This document shows positions 43,731 through 52,320 of a stretch of DNA of 64,000 nt, one piece after another (position 1 is the stretch's first letter; each line of letters starts with the position of its first letter). The translations under genes were made by a program, and so were the position numbers. The stretch covers positions 1 through 64,000 of the forward strand of contig NZ_JNWQ01000003.1 of NCBI RefSeq assembly GCF_000716875.1. Reading direction: 5' to 3'. The DNA is from Streptomyces novaecaesareae (lineage in GTDB: Bacteria; Actinomycetota; Actinomycetes; Streptomycetales; Streptomycetaceae). The notes under the pieces are model-generated. The model did not search any database. It had not been told where the DNA came from and worked only from the letters and a program-made list of their open reading frames with translations.

Positions 43731-43829
43731 GTCCGCCCCTTCGTGCCGTACAGGTGGGAGGGACAGTAGCTGACGGCCCGGAACGATGAGACGCCAATTT
43801 CTCCGGGTTCGGCCCGGGTGGCGTGCGGC

Positions 43830-44231
43830 TCAGCCGCAGTCGGGCGTGAGCGAGCCGACCCGGCGGCCGTCGAGCTCGTGGTTGCCGAACCCGGAGACCT
43901 CCTGCTCGTCGCCGCCGAAGTTCGGCTCGTCGTTCAGCCGGACGATGCAGCCGAAGTCGTCCGGGAGCGGATTGCGGGCGGAGCGCGGGAAGATCGGCGG
44001 CTCGATGTCGTCGAGCTCGTCCAACTGGAAGGAGTCCTCCATGATGTGCGCGTCCTCGGCGAGCAGCACGCGACCGGTCTGGTGCGGCCCTTCGAAGAGG
44101 CAGAAGTAGCCCTCGGGGCAGCGCACGGCGTCAGGACCCGTCGGGTTCGCGTGCACGGCGGGGGCGGTGGCGGCGGCCAGGCCGAGCGCGGCGGCGGAGG
44201 CGAGGGCGACGCGGAACAGGCGGTGACGCAC
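43830..44231 (-). CDS. secreted peptidase-inhibitor family I36-like protein
   Basis: The 133-residue protein has a signal peptide (RHRLFRVAL then Ala-rich, cleavage near 28 at VHAN). A small Cys-containing domain begins CPEGYFCLFEGPHQTG and ends near SLTPDCG, the pattern of streptomycete I36/beta-gamma-crystallin-like proteins that include metalloprotease inhibitors. The inhibitory target is unknown. GTG at 44231 follows GGGAG; an earlier ATG at 44291 would add a Pro-rich leader. Confidence 0.8.
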   Translation of the reverse strand: MRHRLFRVALASAAALGLAAATAPAVHANPTGPDAVRCPEGYFCLFEGPHQTGRVLLAEDAHIMEDSFQLDELDDIEPPIFPRSARNPLPDDFGCIVRLNDEPNFGGDEQEVSGFGNHELDGRRVGSLTPDCG

Positions 44232-44350
44232 GGGGACTCCCGTCGATGGGGGGCGGGTGGGGTGACTGCCGTCCGTGGGGGGCGGCGTCACCGCATGCTA
44301 GATGGTTCCCGGGCGAACGGTCGGCGTCACACGCAGGGTTCCGGACACTC

Positions 44351-44410
44351 GACGGGCAAGGGCGGGCGGGCAAGGGCAGGCAAGGACGGGCAAGGGCAGG
44401 CAAGGACGGG
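44351..44410. repeat. Tandem 20-bp repeat at the chitinase 3' side
   Basis: Units of the type GACGGGCAAGGGCAGGCAAG (clean copy at 44385-44404) lie between a longer variant from 44351 and a partial copy from 44405, downstream of the chitinase stop. Confidence 0.75.
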
Positions 44411-44457
44411 GTGCCGGTGGCCCGCAGGCTCACCGGCACCCCCGAACCGCAGCCTGC

Positions 44458-45975
44458 TCAGCCGGCGTACTGGGCGAAGAGCTTCGCGAACTCGTACGGC
44501 TGCTGCGGGATGTTGGTGCACTTGGCGAGCGAGCCGCCGGTGCAGGCGTTGGCGTCGCGGGTGGCGTCCCAGAAGGCGAGCAGGCCGAGGTGGTTCTGCC
44601 GGGCGAAGGTCACCAACTGCTGGGCCGCGGCCTGGTTGTAGATCTGGTGGTCGTCGTTCTCGCCGATCATCGGGGTGACGCCGACCATGGCCCACAGCTG
44701 GGCGTCGGTCTTCGCCGGGTAGAGCGCCTTGAGTTGGCCGAACAGGGACTGGGCGGCCTGGACGGCGGCGTTGCCGTAGTCGGTCCCGCTGCGGTAGTAG
44801 TCCATCGCCATGATGTTGACCAGGTCGGTGGTGACCCCGGCGTCGCGGGCGGACTTGACGATGGCGACGCCCTCGGAGGTCAGGCCTTCGGGCAGCACGG
44901 GCAGGGTGAAGGAGACCTTGAGACCGGGGTGGGCCTGCTGCAGCTTGGCGAGCGCGGCGGAGCGGCGGTCGTTGGAAGCGGTGTCGGCGATGGCCGCGCC
45001 CTCGATGTCGAAGTCGACGTAGCGCAGGCCGTAGGCCTTCACCACGGCGTCGTACTCGGCGAACAGCGAGTCCACCGAGGTGCAGGCGGCGGCGAGTTCG
45101 GTGCCGCTGGCGCCGCCGAAGGAGACCTTGACGTCGCCGCCGGCCGCCCGCACTGCGTCGACCTGGTCCTTGGCCCAACCGGTGCGCGGGTCATAGGCGT
45201 TGAACCAGCTGGCCTTGCAGCCGACGCCGGTGACGAAGCCCATGGTGTAGCCCTTGAGGTTGCCGGCCTTGGCCATGTCGGGCATGGACGGGGTGGGCCA
45301 GGCGCCCATGTCGATGTACGGGGCGACCGGGAGCGGGACGTTCGGCGGCGGGGTGCTCGGCCCGCTGGTGGGCGTGCCCGAAGTCGGCGGCGTGGTGGTC
45401 GGGTTGCCGCCGCCAGGGCCGGTCAGGGCGATGTCGTCGGCGAGGTAGCCGCCCTGCCCGTACCAGCCGTGCACGTACACGGTGACGGTCGTGGTGGCCG
45501 GGCCGGTGGTGAAACTGGTGGACAGCTGCTGCCAGTTGGTGCCGCCGGGGGTCCAGGTGGCCGGGTCGGTGACGCCGCTGCCGGTGGCGCCGAGGTAGAC
45601 GTACTGGCCCTGCACCCAGGCGCTGAGGCGGTACGTGGTGTTGGGCTGGACGCTGACGGTCTGGCCGCACTGCGCGGTGTCGCTCGCGCTGACCGCCCCC
45701 TTCAGTGCGTACGTTCCGCTGTGCGCACCGGAGTTGACGACGTTCCCGGTGCCGGCGGAACAGCTCCAGGGGCTGAGTGCGCCGCTCTCCAGGCCGCCGT
45801 TGGCGAGCAGGTTGCCGTCGGCGGCCCCGGCGTTCCCGGCGAGGGCGGCCAGGCCACCGGCGGCCAGTGCGGTGGCGGCGGCGAGGCTCAGCAGGGTGGT
45901 GCGGCCGGCGGGGCGACGGGCGGGGTGGCGGGCGGGGTGGCGGTGCGTGGGGGCAGGCTGGTGCACGCTGGGCAT
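44458..45975 (-). CDS. secreted GH18 chitinase with carbohydrate-binding module
   Basis: The 505-residue protein has an Arg/His-rich start and signal peptide to about 51. A CBM-type beta-sandwich (about 53-187, LLANGGLESGALSPW to LADDIALTGPG) is followed by a Thr/Pro linker (188-217) and a GH18 catalytic domain (218-505). The GH18 active site is VDFDIEG with D321, D323 and the proton donor E325. It cleaves chitin outside the cell. This is the ChiC/ChiD-type modular layout of streptomycetes. A DasR-like site lies 110 bases upstream, so induction by chito-oligosaccharides is expected. Confidence 0.93.
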   Translation of the reverse strand: MPSVHQPAPTHRHPARHPARRPAGRTTLLSLAAATALAAGGLAALAGNAGAADGNLLANGGLESGALSPWSCSAGTGNVVNSGAHSGTYALKGAVSASDTAQCGQTVSVQPNTTYRLSAWVQGQYVYLGATGSGVTDPATWTPGGTNWQQLSTSFTTGPATTTVTVYVHGWYGQGGYLADDIALTGPGGGNPTTTPPTSGTPTSGPSTPPPNVPLPVAPYIDMGAWPTPSMPDMAKAGNLKGYTMGFVTGVGCKASWFNAYDPRTGWAKDQVDAVRAAGGDVKVSFGGASGTELAAACTSVDSLFAEYDAVVKAYGLRYVDFDIEGAAIADTASNDRRSAALAKLQQAHPGLKVSFTLPVLPEGLTSEGVAIVKSARDAGVTTDLVNIMAMDYYRSGTDYGNAAVQAAQSLFGQLKALYPAKTDAQLWAMVGVTPMIGENDDHQIYNQAAAQQLVTFARQNHLGLLAFWDATRDANACTGGSLAKCTNIPQQPYEFAKLFAQYAG

Positions 45976-46084
45976 GGGGGTGCCTCTCGGGACGTGGTGG
46001 CCGCCCGCGCCGCGAGGGGGGAGGCGCGGGGCGGGCGGCAGCGTGGGGGTGGTCCGGTGCGGGGAGCGCGTTGCTGAGCATCAA

Positions 46085-46100
46085 ACTGGACTAGACCAGC
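46085..46100. promoter_or_regulatory. DasR-like responsive element (dre) upstream of the chitinase
   Basis: ACTGGACTAGACCAGC matches the DasR element ACTGGTCTAGACCA(G/C)T at 14 of 16 positions and lies 110 bases before the chitinase start. DasR is the GntR-family regulator of chitin and N-acetylglucosamine metabolism in streptomycetes. Confidence 0.7.
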
Positions 46101-46200
46101 TGTGCACGTCAAGCACTTCCCGGCACCGGGCACCGCACCGGAGGCAGGTTTTAGGGAGGGTTAAGGCGGCGGCCCGCCGGGCTGCGGCCGGCCACTCGGC

Positions 46201-46266
46201 CGGTCAGGCGGCCGGTCAGGCGGTCGGTCAGGCGGCCGGTCTGTCGGCCGGTCTGTCGGTCGGTCA
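46201..46266. repeat. 12-bp tandem repeat ending on a stop codon
   Basis: Units CGGTCAGGCGGC/T (46201, 46213, 46225) then CGGTCTGTCGGC/T (46237, 46249) end in CGGTCA at 46261-46266. That last TCA is the stop of the choice-of-anchor C gene on the minus strand, so the stop context is repeated downstream. Confidence 0.9.
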
Positions 46267-46860
46267 ACCGCAGCACGGCTTGCACTCCGTGACCTGCACG
46301 TTGTCGATCACCGGCCCGTACGGCCCCGCCACGGTGCTGGCGAAGCCCAGCGTGGTGGAGGAGTTCTGCGCGACGAAGGTGAACTGCCGCCCCACGTACC
46401 CCATCGCGGCGCGGGTCTTGCCCGTGACGTCGAAGGTGAAGTCCTGGAAGGACTGGCCGTCGATCGTCACCCGGCCGGTCCGCAGGACGGTTCCGCCCGC
46501 GGGGTTGCCGGCCAGCGCGTACGTCACCGAGTAGGTGGTGCCGGGGGTGGTGGTGAAGGCCTGGGTGATGGTGCCGCTGGTGGCGCCGTTGAGGTCGAGC
46601 GACTGGTCGCCCTCGGCGACCTGCCAGAAGCCCGCGCCGGTCAGGTCGACGCTGCCGCCGACGACCTTCCACGGGCCGATCACCTGACCGGTGTTGAACT
46701 CGGTGAAGGCGTTCGCCGGGGCCTTGGGCGACTCGAAGCTGCCGTCGTCGAAGCGGCTGAGCGCGCGGTGCCCGCCGGCGGCCTGGGCCGGGACGGCGAG
46801 CGTGGTGGTGACGGCCGCGAGCAGGGCGATGGCGGCGACGTGGGTGCGCGAGAGGTGCAT
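46264..46860 (-). CDS. choice-of-anchor C family secreted protein
   Basis: The 198-residue protein has a signal peptide (HLSRTHV, hydrophobic, cleavage near 27 at AQAA). A beta-rich domain begins FDDGSFESPKAP and includes IGPWKVVGGSVDLTG, GDQSLDLNGATSGTITQ and VIDNVQVTEC. This is the choice-of-anchor C domain, a carbohydrate-binding-like fold found in secreted proteins with variable cell-wall anchors. No anchor is present, only a Cys-rich end (CKPCCG). The role may be carbohydrate binding near the chitinase. Confidence 0.85.
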   Translation of the reverse strand: MHLSRTHVAAIALLAAVTTTLAVPAQAAGGHRALSRFDDGSFESPKAPANAFTEFNTGQVIGPWKVVGGSVDLTGAGFWQVAEGDQSLDLNGATSGTITQAFTTTPGTTYSVTYALAGNPAGGTVLRTGRVTIDGQSFQDFTFDVTGKTRAAMGYVGRQFTFVAQNSSTTLGFASTVAGPYGPVIDNVQVTECKPCCG

Positions 46861-47152
46861 GGGTGGTGCCTCCCCGATGGACTGTGTGATGACGGAACAG
46901 TGATGACGAGCCGATGATCGGCCGTGCACAGAGCGTCGATCGTCCCGGTGGGCCCTGCCAAGACCGGACGGACGGCGCCCGGTGGTGCGGAAGGTCCGCG
47001 CGCGGGCCCTCTCGCGCCGGTTTGACGGGTGGTCACCTGTGATGGCCCGGTGAAAGGTCCGGGGACGAACGTCGAGGGGTCGACGGCCGCTTCATCGTGC
47101 CCGGTGGTGAAATCGGAAGCGCGCGCCCCGGATACGCCCCTACGGTGGGCCG
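46861..47152. other. Divergent promoter region
   Basis: These 292 bases separate the choice-of-anchor C gene and an SGNH hydrolase. TACGGT at 47141-47146 lies six bases before the SGNH ATG and suggests a leaderless transcript. No other conserved structure was seen. Confidence 0.4.
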
Positions 47153-47800
47153 ATGACCATACAAGCCAGCTTCGACGGTCCCCGGATCTGCTTCCTCGGG
47201 GACTCCTTCGTCCAGGGCCTCGGCGACCCGGAGTTCCGCGGCTGGGTCGGTCGGGTGCTGCAGTCCGCCGCGCCGCACGCCACCGCCTTCAACCTCGGCG
47301 TCCGACGCGACACCTCGACGCAGGTGCTGCGCCGTTGCTGGCCCGAGGCCGAGGCGCGGACGCTGCCAGGCGCGGACAACCGGCTGGTGGTCTCCGTGGG
47401 CGCCAACGACGCGGTGGAGGAGGCCGGTTCGCCGCGCGTCGCGCACGAGGAGACCCTGGCCAATCTCGCCGCCCTGCTCGCCGGCGCCCGCGAGCGCGGC
47501 CTCGGTGCGCTGGTGGTCGGCCCGCCGCCGGTGCTCTCCGGGGGAGCGGCGCACCTGGAACGGCTGCGGAGGCTCGCCCCCGAACTGGCCGGGATCTGCA
47601 CCGCGTTCGAGGTCCCGTTCGTCGACGTCACCGAGGCGTTGGCGGCCGACCCGGTCTGGGCGGCCGAGGCCGAGGCGGGCGACGGCGCGCACCCGGGTGC
47701 CGGCGGGTACGGACGGCTGGCGCAACTGGTCCTGGACGGCGGCTTCCGCTCCTGGCTCCGAACGGACTTGACCTTGAGCGCACTCCAAGGTGAAAGCTGA
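47153..47800 (+). CDS. SGNH/GDSL hydrolase
   Basis: The 215-residue cytoplasmic protein has ICFLGDSFVQGLG (nucleophile S18), NLGVRRDTS (block II), VSVGANDAVEEAG (block III) and the terminal dyad DGAHPGAGGY. It is close in layout to TesA-like esterases. The natural substrate is unknown. It probably forms an independent, leaderless unit; the next gene begins 104 bases later. Confidence 0.85.
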   Translation: MTIQASFDGPRICFLGDSFVQGLGDPEFRGWVGRVLQSAAPHATAFNLGVRRDTSTQVLRRCWPEAEARTLPGADNRLVVSVGANDAVEEAGSPRVAHEETLANLAALLAGARERGLGALVVGPPPVLSGGAAHLERLRRLAPELAGICTAFEVPFVDVTEALAADPVWAAEAEAGDGAHPGAGGYGRLAQLVLDGGFRSWLRTDLTLSALQGES

Positions 47801-47904
47801 AGGCGTTGATCACGCAGTGCCGCACGCGGAACTGCACGCAGCACTACCCGCACTGCCGTACGCACCGCCGTACGAACCACGGAAACCACGATGGGAGCAC
47901 CGTC

Positions 47905-48858
47905 ATGCGCAAGGCCACGTTCGGTACCAACGGCCCGGAGATCGGCGTCATCGGCCTCGGCTGCATGGGCATGACCTGGGCCTACGACGTGCAGAACCGG
48001 GACGACGACAACTCCGTCGGGGTGATCCGGCAGGCGCTGGACCTCGGCGTCGGCCTGATCGACACCGCCGACATGTACGGCCCGTACACCAACGAGGAGG
48101 TCGTCGGCGCCGCCCTGGCCGGCCCGTACCGGGAGCGCGCCTTCCTGGCCACCAAGGTGGGCATCGTCCCGGGCGGCGGCGGCCAGCAGGAGCGCAACGG
48201 CCGCCCCGAGCACGTGCGCCGCTCGATCGACGAGAGCCTGCGCCGCCTGGGCACCGACCATGTCGACCTCTACCAGCTGCACCGGGTCGACCCGGAGGTC
48301 CCGATCGAGGAGACCTGGGGCGCCTTCGCCGAACTCGTCGCGGCGGGCAAGGTCCGCAACATCGGCCTCTCCGAGGTGACCGTCGAGGAGATCAAGCGGG
48401 CGCAGTCGGTGCACCCGGTGGCCTCCGTGCAGAACGAGCTGTCCCTGTGGACCCGGGACGCGCTGGCCGAGGTCCTGCCGTACACCGAGGAGCAGGGGAT
48501 CGCCCTGCTGCCGTTCTCGCCGCTCGGCCGGGGCTTCCTGACCGGCAGCATCGCCTCCTTCGACGAGCTGCCCGCCGACGACTTCCGCCGCCGGCTGCCG
48601 CGCTTCCAGCAGGACGCGCTCAAGGCGAACCTGGCGCTGGTCGCGAAGGTCCGGGAGGTCGCCGAGCGGATCGGCGTCACGCCCGCGCAGGTGGCGCTGG
48701 CCTGGGTGCTGGCGCAGGGCCGGTACGTCTTCCCGATCCCGGGCACCAGGACGCCGCGCTACCTGGCGGACAACGTGGGCGCGGCCGAGGTCGTGCTGAC
48801 GGCGGCCGACCTCGCCGAGCTGGACGCGCTCCCGGCGCCGACGGGCGGGCGCTACTAG
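47905..48858 (+). CDS. aldo/keto reductase
   Basis: The 317-residue protein shows the AKR TIM-barrel signatures: GCMGMTWAYD, LIDTADMYGPYTNEEVVGAAL with catalytic D and Y, FLATKVG with K, VDLYQLHRVDP with H, and GLSEVTVEEIKRAQ. The C-terminal PIPGTRTPRYLADNVGA binds NADPH. It belongs to the AKR13/YajO-like group acting on aldehydes and ketones of unknown identity. ATG at 47905 follows GGGAGC. Confidence 0.9.
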   Translation: MRKATFGTNGPEIGVIGLGCMGMTWAYDVQNRDDDNSVGVIRQALDLGVGLIDTADMYGPYTNEEVVGAALAGPYRERAFLATKVGIVPGGGGQQERNGRPEHVRRSIDESLRRLGTDHVDLYQLHRVDPEVPIEETWGAFAELVAAGKVRNIGLSEVTVEEIKRAQSVHPVASVQNELSLWTRDALAEVLPYTEEQGIALLPFSPLGRGFLTGSIASFDELPADDFRRRLPRFQQDALKANLALVAKVREVAERIGVTPAQVALAWVLAQGRYVFPIPGTRTPRYLADNVGAAEVVLTAADLAELDALPAPTGGRY

Positions 48859-48862
48859 GGCC

Positions 48863-48889
48863 TGTCCGGCGTGTCCGGCGTGTCCGGTG
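48863..48889. repeat. Three 9-bp tandem units between convergent stops
   Basis: TGTCCGGCG, TGTCCGGCG and TGTCCGGTG fill almost the whole 31-base gap between the aldo/keto reductase stop (48858) and the GNAT stop (48890). Confidence 0.85.
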
Positions 48890-49537
48890 CTACCGGCAGA
48901 TGCCGACGGTGCCGACGGGCGGGCGCTCCTTGATCCACACCAGCTGCCGTCCGGTCTCGCCCGGGGCCCGGACGGCGGCGTCGGTGATCCGGTCCAGCCG
49001 GTAGCCGAGCTTGCGCGGGACGGCCGCGCTGGCGGTGTTCGCCCGGTCGCAGTGGATCTCCACCCGGGTGATCCCGGGCAGCGCCAGCGCGGCCTCGGTC
49101 AGCGCCCCGGCCGCGGCGGTGGCGATGCCGCGGCCGACGTGCCCGGCGGCGACCCAGTAGCCGATCTCCAGCGCGCCGGGGCCGATCCGTCCGTGCAGGC
49201 CGAGGGCGCCGATCACGCCGCCGGGTTCGGCGTCCAGGCCGGCCAGGTACATGAAGTCGGTGCCGGCCTCCCAGGCGGCGGAGCCGGCCCGGGTCAGTTC
49301 GGCGGTCTGCGCCCGGGTGGGGGCCTCGGCCGCCCACTCCAGCCAGGGCCGCAGGTGGTCCAGGTTGGCGCGGACGGCCCGGTTCAGCGCCACCGCGTGG
49401 GTACTGCGGCGCCGGCACAACCAGAGGCCGCCGGGCAGCCGCAGCAGTTCGGGCGGCCGCCCGACGGTCACCTCCACCGCCGTCCGCGTCCGGCCGGCCT
49501 GGACCGGGCCACAGGACCGTGACTGTGCTTGGCTCAT
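48890..49537 (-). CDS. GNAT family N-acetyltransferase (RimJ/RimL type)
   Basis: The 215-residue protein has ALNRAVRANLDHLRPWLEWA near the N-terminus, LEIGYWVAAGHVGRGIATAAAGALTEAAL (motif A with the acetyl-CoA loop) and VEIHCDRANTASAAVPRKLGY (motif B). These are features of the RimJ/RimL group, which acetylates protein N-termini or small molecules. The target is unknown. Confidence 0.88.
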   Translation of the reverse strand: MSQAQSRSCGPVQAGRTRTAVEVTVGRPPELLRLPGGLWLCRRRSTHAVALNRAVRANLDHLRPWLEWAAEAPTRAQTAELTRAGSAAWEAGTDFMYLAGLDAEPGGVIGALGLHGRIGPGALEIGYWVAAGHVGRGIATAAAGALTEAALALPGITRVEIHCDRANTASAAVPRKLGYRLDRITDAAVRAPGETGRQLVWIKERPPVGTVGICR

Positions 49538-49708
49538 GACGGCGATTATGTCCTTGGCCGGGACCTGTCACCATCCGGGTTCCGTCAGGATCCCCGGACG
49601 GCGGGCGCGTCCGGTGGCGAAGCGTCGCGCCCGGCCACGGCCGACGCGCCCGTCCGCCGACCCGCGCGCCCGCCTACGAGCAGGCGCGCCCGCCCGCGCC
49701 CTGGCGCG

Positions 49709-50392
49709 TCAGAGTCGGACCAGCACCTCGTCGAGCTCCTTGCGCCGCAGATCCGGCACACGCGCCCCCTCGGCCGGGTAGCCGACCGGGATCACGTACG
49801 CCGCGCGTTCCTCCGCCGGCCGGTCGCACACCTCGTTGAGGAACCTCATCGGGCTCGGCGTGTGGGTCAGGGTGGCCAGCCCGGCCTGGTGCAGCGAGGC
49901 CAGCAGCAGCCCGACGGCGATCCCCACCGATTCCTTGGTGTAGTAGGGGCGCGGCGAGTCGGGCCCCTTGTGCACCTCGAACACCACGATCACGGCCGGC
50001 GCGTCCTCCAGGAACGGTTTGCGCCAGTCGGTGCCGATCGGCGCGAGCGCGGCCAGCCACTCCTCCGACGCCCGGTGGCCGTAGAACTCGCGCTCCTCGG
50101 CCTCCGCCGCCTCGCGCAGCCGCCGCTTGCGCTCCGGGTCGGTGATCACCACGAACCGCCAGGGCTGGACGTGTGCGCCGCTGGGCGCGGTGCCCGCGGT
50201 CCGGACCGCCCATTCGACCACGCCGTCCGGGATCGGGCGGCTGGAGTAGTCGCGGACGGTCCGGCGCCGGGCCATCACGTCGTGGAAGGACCTGCTGCGG
50301 GCCTCGGCCTCGTGGGCGGGCACCGTCATGGGGGCGAGCGGGACGGTCGGGTGGGACGTCCCCGCCACGGCGCTGTCTGTGCTGTCAACCAT
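49709..50392 (-). CDS. nitroreductase family flavoprotein
   Basis: The 227-residue protein has RRRTVRDYSSRPIPDGVVEWAVRTAGTAPSGAHVQPWRFVVI, the FMN-binding opening, and later GIAVGLLLASLHQAGLATLTHTP. The spacing is that of BluB-like or nitroreductase enzymes of 200-230 residues. An insert EVHKGPDSPRPYYTKESVG resembles iodotyrosine-deiodinase-type members. ATG at 50392 is used. An 8-bp inverted repeat (50379-50386 with 50397-50404) brackets the start codon and may be an operator. Confidence 0.85.
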   Translation of the reverse strand: MVDSTDSAVAGTSHPTVPLAPMTVPAHEAEARSRSFHDVMARRRTVRDYSSRPIPDGVVEWAVRTAGTAPSGAHVQPWRFVVITDPERKRRLREAAEAEEREFYGHRASEEWLAALAPIGTDWRKPFLEDAPAVIVVFEVHKGPDSPRPYYTKESVGIAVGLLLASLHQAGLATLTHTPSPMRFLNEVCDRPAEERAAYVIPVGYPAEGARVPDLRRKELDEVLVRL

Positions 50393-50410
50393 GGCGGACA
50401 GCACAGCACA

Positions 50411-50460
50411 TGACGGCCCCTCCGGGAAGAGGTCGAGACCAATTCCCGCAGGGGCCGTCA
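50411..50460 (-). terminator. Hairpin downstream of the ABC-F gene
   Basis: An 11-bp stem (50411-50421 with 50450-50460) is extended by an inner 6-bp stem (50423-50428 with 50443-50448). It lies 35 bases after the ABC-F stop and just before the nitroreductase start on the same strand. Confidence 0.7.
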
Positions 50461-50494
50461 CGGTGGCGGCCCGCAGGCCTGCGGGCCCACAGCC

Positions 50495-52132
50495 CTACAG
50501 CTCGTGCACCCGCCCGTCCCGGACCTCGATCCGCCGGTTCACCGCGACGGTGTCCAGCATCCGCCGGTCGTGGGTGACCAGCAGCAGCGTGCCGGTGTAC
50601 GAGCCGAGCGCGGACTCCAACTGCTCGATCGCGGGCAGGTCCAGGTGGTTGGTGGGCTCGTCCAGCACCAGCAGGTTGACCCCGCGGGCCTGCAGCAGCG
50701 CCAGCGCGGCCCGGGTGCGCTCGCCGGGGGAGAGGGTGCCGGCCGGGCGCATCACGTGCACCGCCTTGAGGCCGAACTTGGCCAGCAGGGTGCGCACGTC
50801 CTCCGGCGACAACTCCGGTACGGCGGCGGCGAAGGCGTCCGCCAGCGGCTCCCCGCCGAGGAACAGGCCACGCGCCTGGTCGACCTCGCCGACCACCACG
50901 CCGGAGCCCAACGAGGCGCTGCCGCCGTCGAGTTCGAGGCGGCCGAGCAGCGCGGCCAGCAGCGTGGACTTGCCCGCGCCGTTGGCGCCGGTGATGGCGA
51001 CCCGGTCGGCCCAGTCGATCTGCAGGTCCACCGGGCCGAAGGCGAAGTCGCCGCGGCGCGCGACGGCCCCGTTCAGGGTGGCGACCACCGAGCCGGAGCG
51101 CGGCGCGGTGGCGATCTCCATCCGCAGCTCCCACTCCTTGCGCGGCTCCTCGACCACGTCCAGCCGCTCGATCATCCGCTGGGTCTGGCGGGCCTTGGAG
51201 GCCTGCTTCTCGGTGGACTCGGCACGCACCGCGCGCCCCATCTTGTCGTTGTCGGAGGACTTGCGGCGGGCGTTGCGCACGCCGTGCTCCATCCAGCCGC
51301 GCTGCATCCGGGCGCGGGCCTCCAGCCCGGCCTTGGTGTCGGCGTACTCCTCGTACTCCTCGCGGGCGTGCCGGCGGGCCACCGCCCGCTCCTCCAGGTA
51401 CGCCTCGTAGCCGCCGCCGTACAGGCGGACCTGCTGCTGGTGCAGGTCCAGCTCCAGCACCTTGGTCACCGTGCGGGCCAGGAACTCGCGGTCGTGGCTG
51501 ATCAGCACGGTGCCGGCGCGCAGGCCCTTGACGAAGGCCTCCAGCCGCTCCAGGCCGTCCAGGTCGAGGTCGTTGGTGGGCTCGTCGAGCAGGAAGACGT
51601 CGTAGCGGGAGAGCAGCAGCGAGGCGAGGCCGGCCCGGGCGGCCTGGCCGCCGGAGAGCGCGGTCATCGGCAGGTCGAGCGAGACCTTCAGCCCGAGCGA
51701 TTCGGCGACCTCCTCGGCGCGCTCCTCCAGGTCTGCGCCGCCGAGGTCCAGCCAGCGGTCCAGGCTCGCGGCGTACGCGTCGTCGGCGCCGGCCCGGCCC
51801 TCGACCAGGCCCTCGGTGGCCTCGTCCAGGGCGGCCTGCGCGGCCGCCACGCCGGTGCGGCGGGCCAGGAAGTCGCGCACCGACTCGCCCTCGCGCCGCT
51901 CTGGCTCCTGCGGCAGGTGGCCGACGTTGGCGCCGGCCGGGCTCAGCCGCAGCGAGCCGCCCTCGGGGGTGTCGAGGCCGGCCAGCAGGCGCAGCAGGGT
52001 CGACTTGCCGGCGCCGTTCACGCCGACCAGGCCGATCACGTCACCGGGGGCGACCACCAGGTCCAGGCCGGAGAAGAGGGTGCGTTCGCCGTGGCCGGCG
52101 CTGAGGTCCTTGACTACGAGTGTGGCGCTCAT
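50495..52132 (-). CDS. ABC-F family ATPase (EttA/translation-factor type)
   Basis: The 545-residue protein has two ABC domains and no membrane segment: Walker A1 GVNGAGKST, LSGGQAARAGLA, LLDEPTNDLDLDG; a charged linker (about 230-330, EEYEEYADTKAGLEARAR); then Walker A2 GANGAGKST, LSPGERTRAAL and LVLDEPTNHLD. ABC-F proteins act on the ribosome as translation factors or as antibiotic-protection proteins. TACAAT on the minus strand (52148-52143) lies 10 bases before the ATG. There is no long leader, unlike the second ABC-F gene at 54075. Confidence 0.9.
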   Translation of the reverse strand: MSATLVVKDLSAGHGERTLFSGLDLVVAPGDVIGLVGVNGAGKSTLLRLLAGLDTPEGGSLRLSPAGANVGHLPQEPERREGESVRDFLARRTGVAAAQAALDEATEGLVEGRAGADDAYAASLDRWLDLGGADLEERAEEVAESLGLKVSLDLPMTALSGGQAARAGLASLLLSRYDVFLLDEPTNDLDLDGLERLEAFVKGLRAGTVLISHDREFLARTVTKVLELDLHQQQVRLYGGGYEAYLEERAVARRHAREEYEEYADTKAGLEARARMQRGWMEHGVRNARRKSSDNDKMGRAVRAESTEKQASKARQTQRMIERLDVVEEPRKEWELRMEIATAPRSGSVVATLNGAVARRGDFAFGPVDLQIDWADRVAITGANGAGKSTLLAALLGRLELDGGSASLGSGVVVGEVDQARGLFLGGEPLADAFAAAVPELSPEDVRTLLAKFGLKAVHVMRPAGTLSPGERTRAALALLQARGVNLLVLDEPTNHLDLPAIEQLESALGSYTGTLLLVTHDRRMLDTVAVNRRIEVRDGRVHEL

Positions 52133-52254
52133 GATGGGGCCGATTGTAGGAGGAGCGGGCCCCGGGCCGGAAAAACCGTGGGAGGAGCCGGGCCGGAAAG
52201 CCCGGGCCGGCCCGGCCTGGAGAAAGCCCGGGCCACCCCGCGCTGCCCCGGAAA

Positions 52255-52295
52255 GGCCCGGGGGCCGCGGCTGTGGCAGCCGCGGCCCCCGGGCC
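52255..52295 (-). terminator. Very strong hairpin after the protease gene
   Basis: An 18-bp stem (52255-52272 with 52278-52295) and a 5-nt loop lie 26 bases beyond the protease stop. A smaller GGGGG/CCCCC hairpin lies between them. Confidence 0.85.
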
Positions 52296-52320
52296 CGGTG
52301 GGGGGATCACCCCCCGTGGA

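Noticed and set aside
48837..48927. 17-bp direct repeat (48837-48853 and 48911-48927) as an attachment site
   Set aside because: Each copy codes for the C-terminus of a gene, there is no integrase or mobile cargo between them, and GC-rich chance similarity is sufficient.
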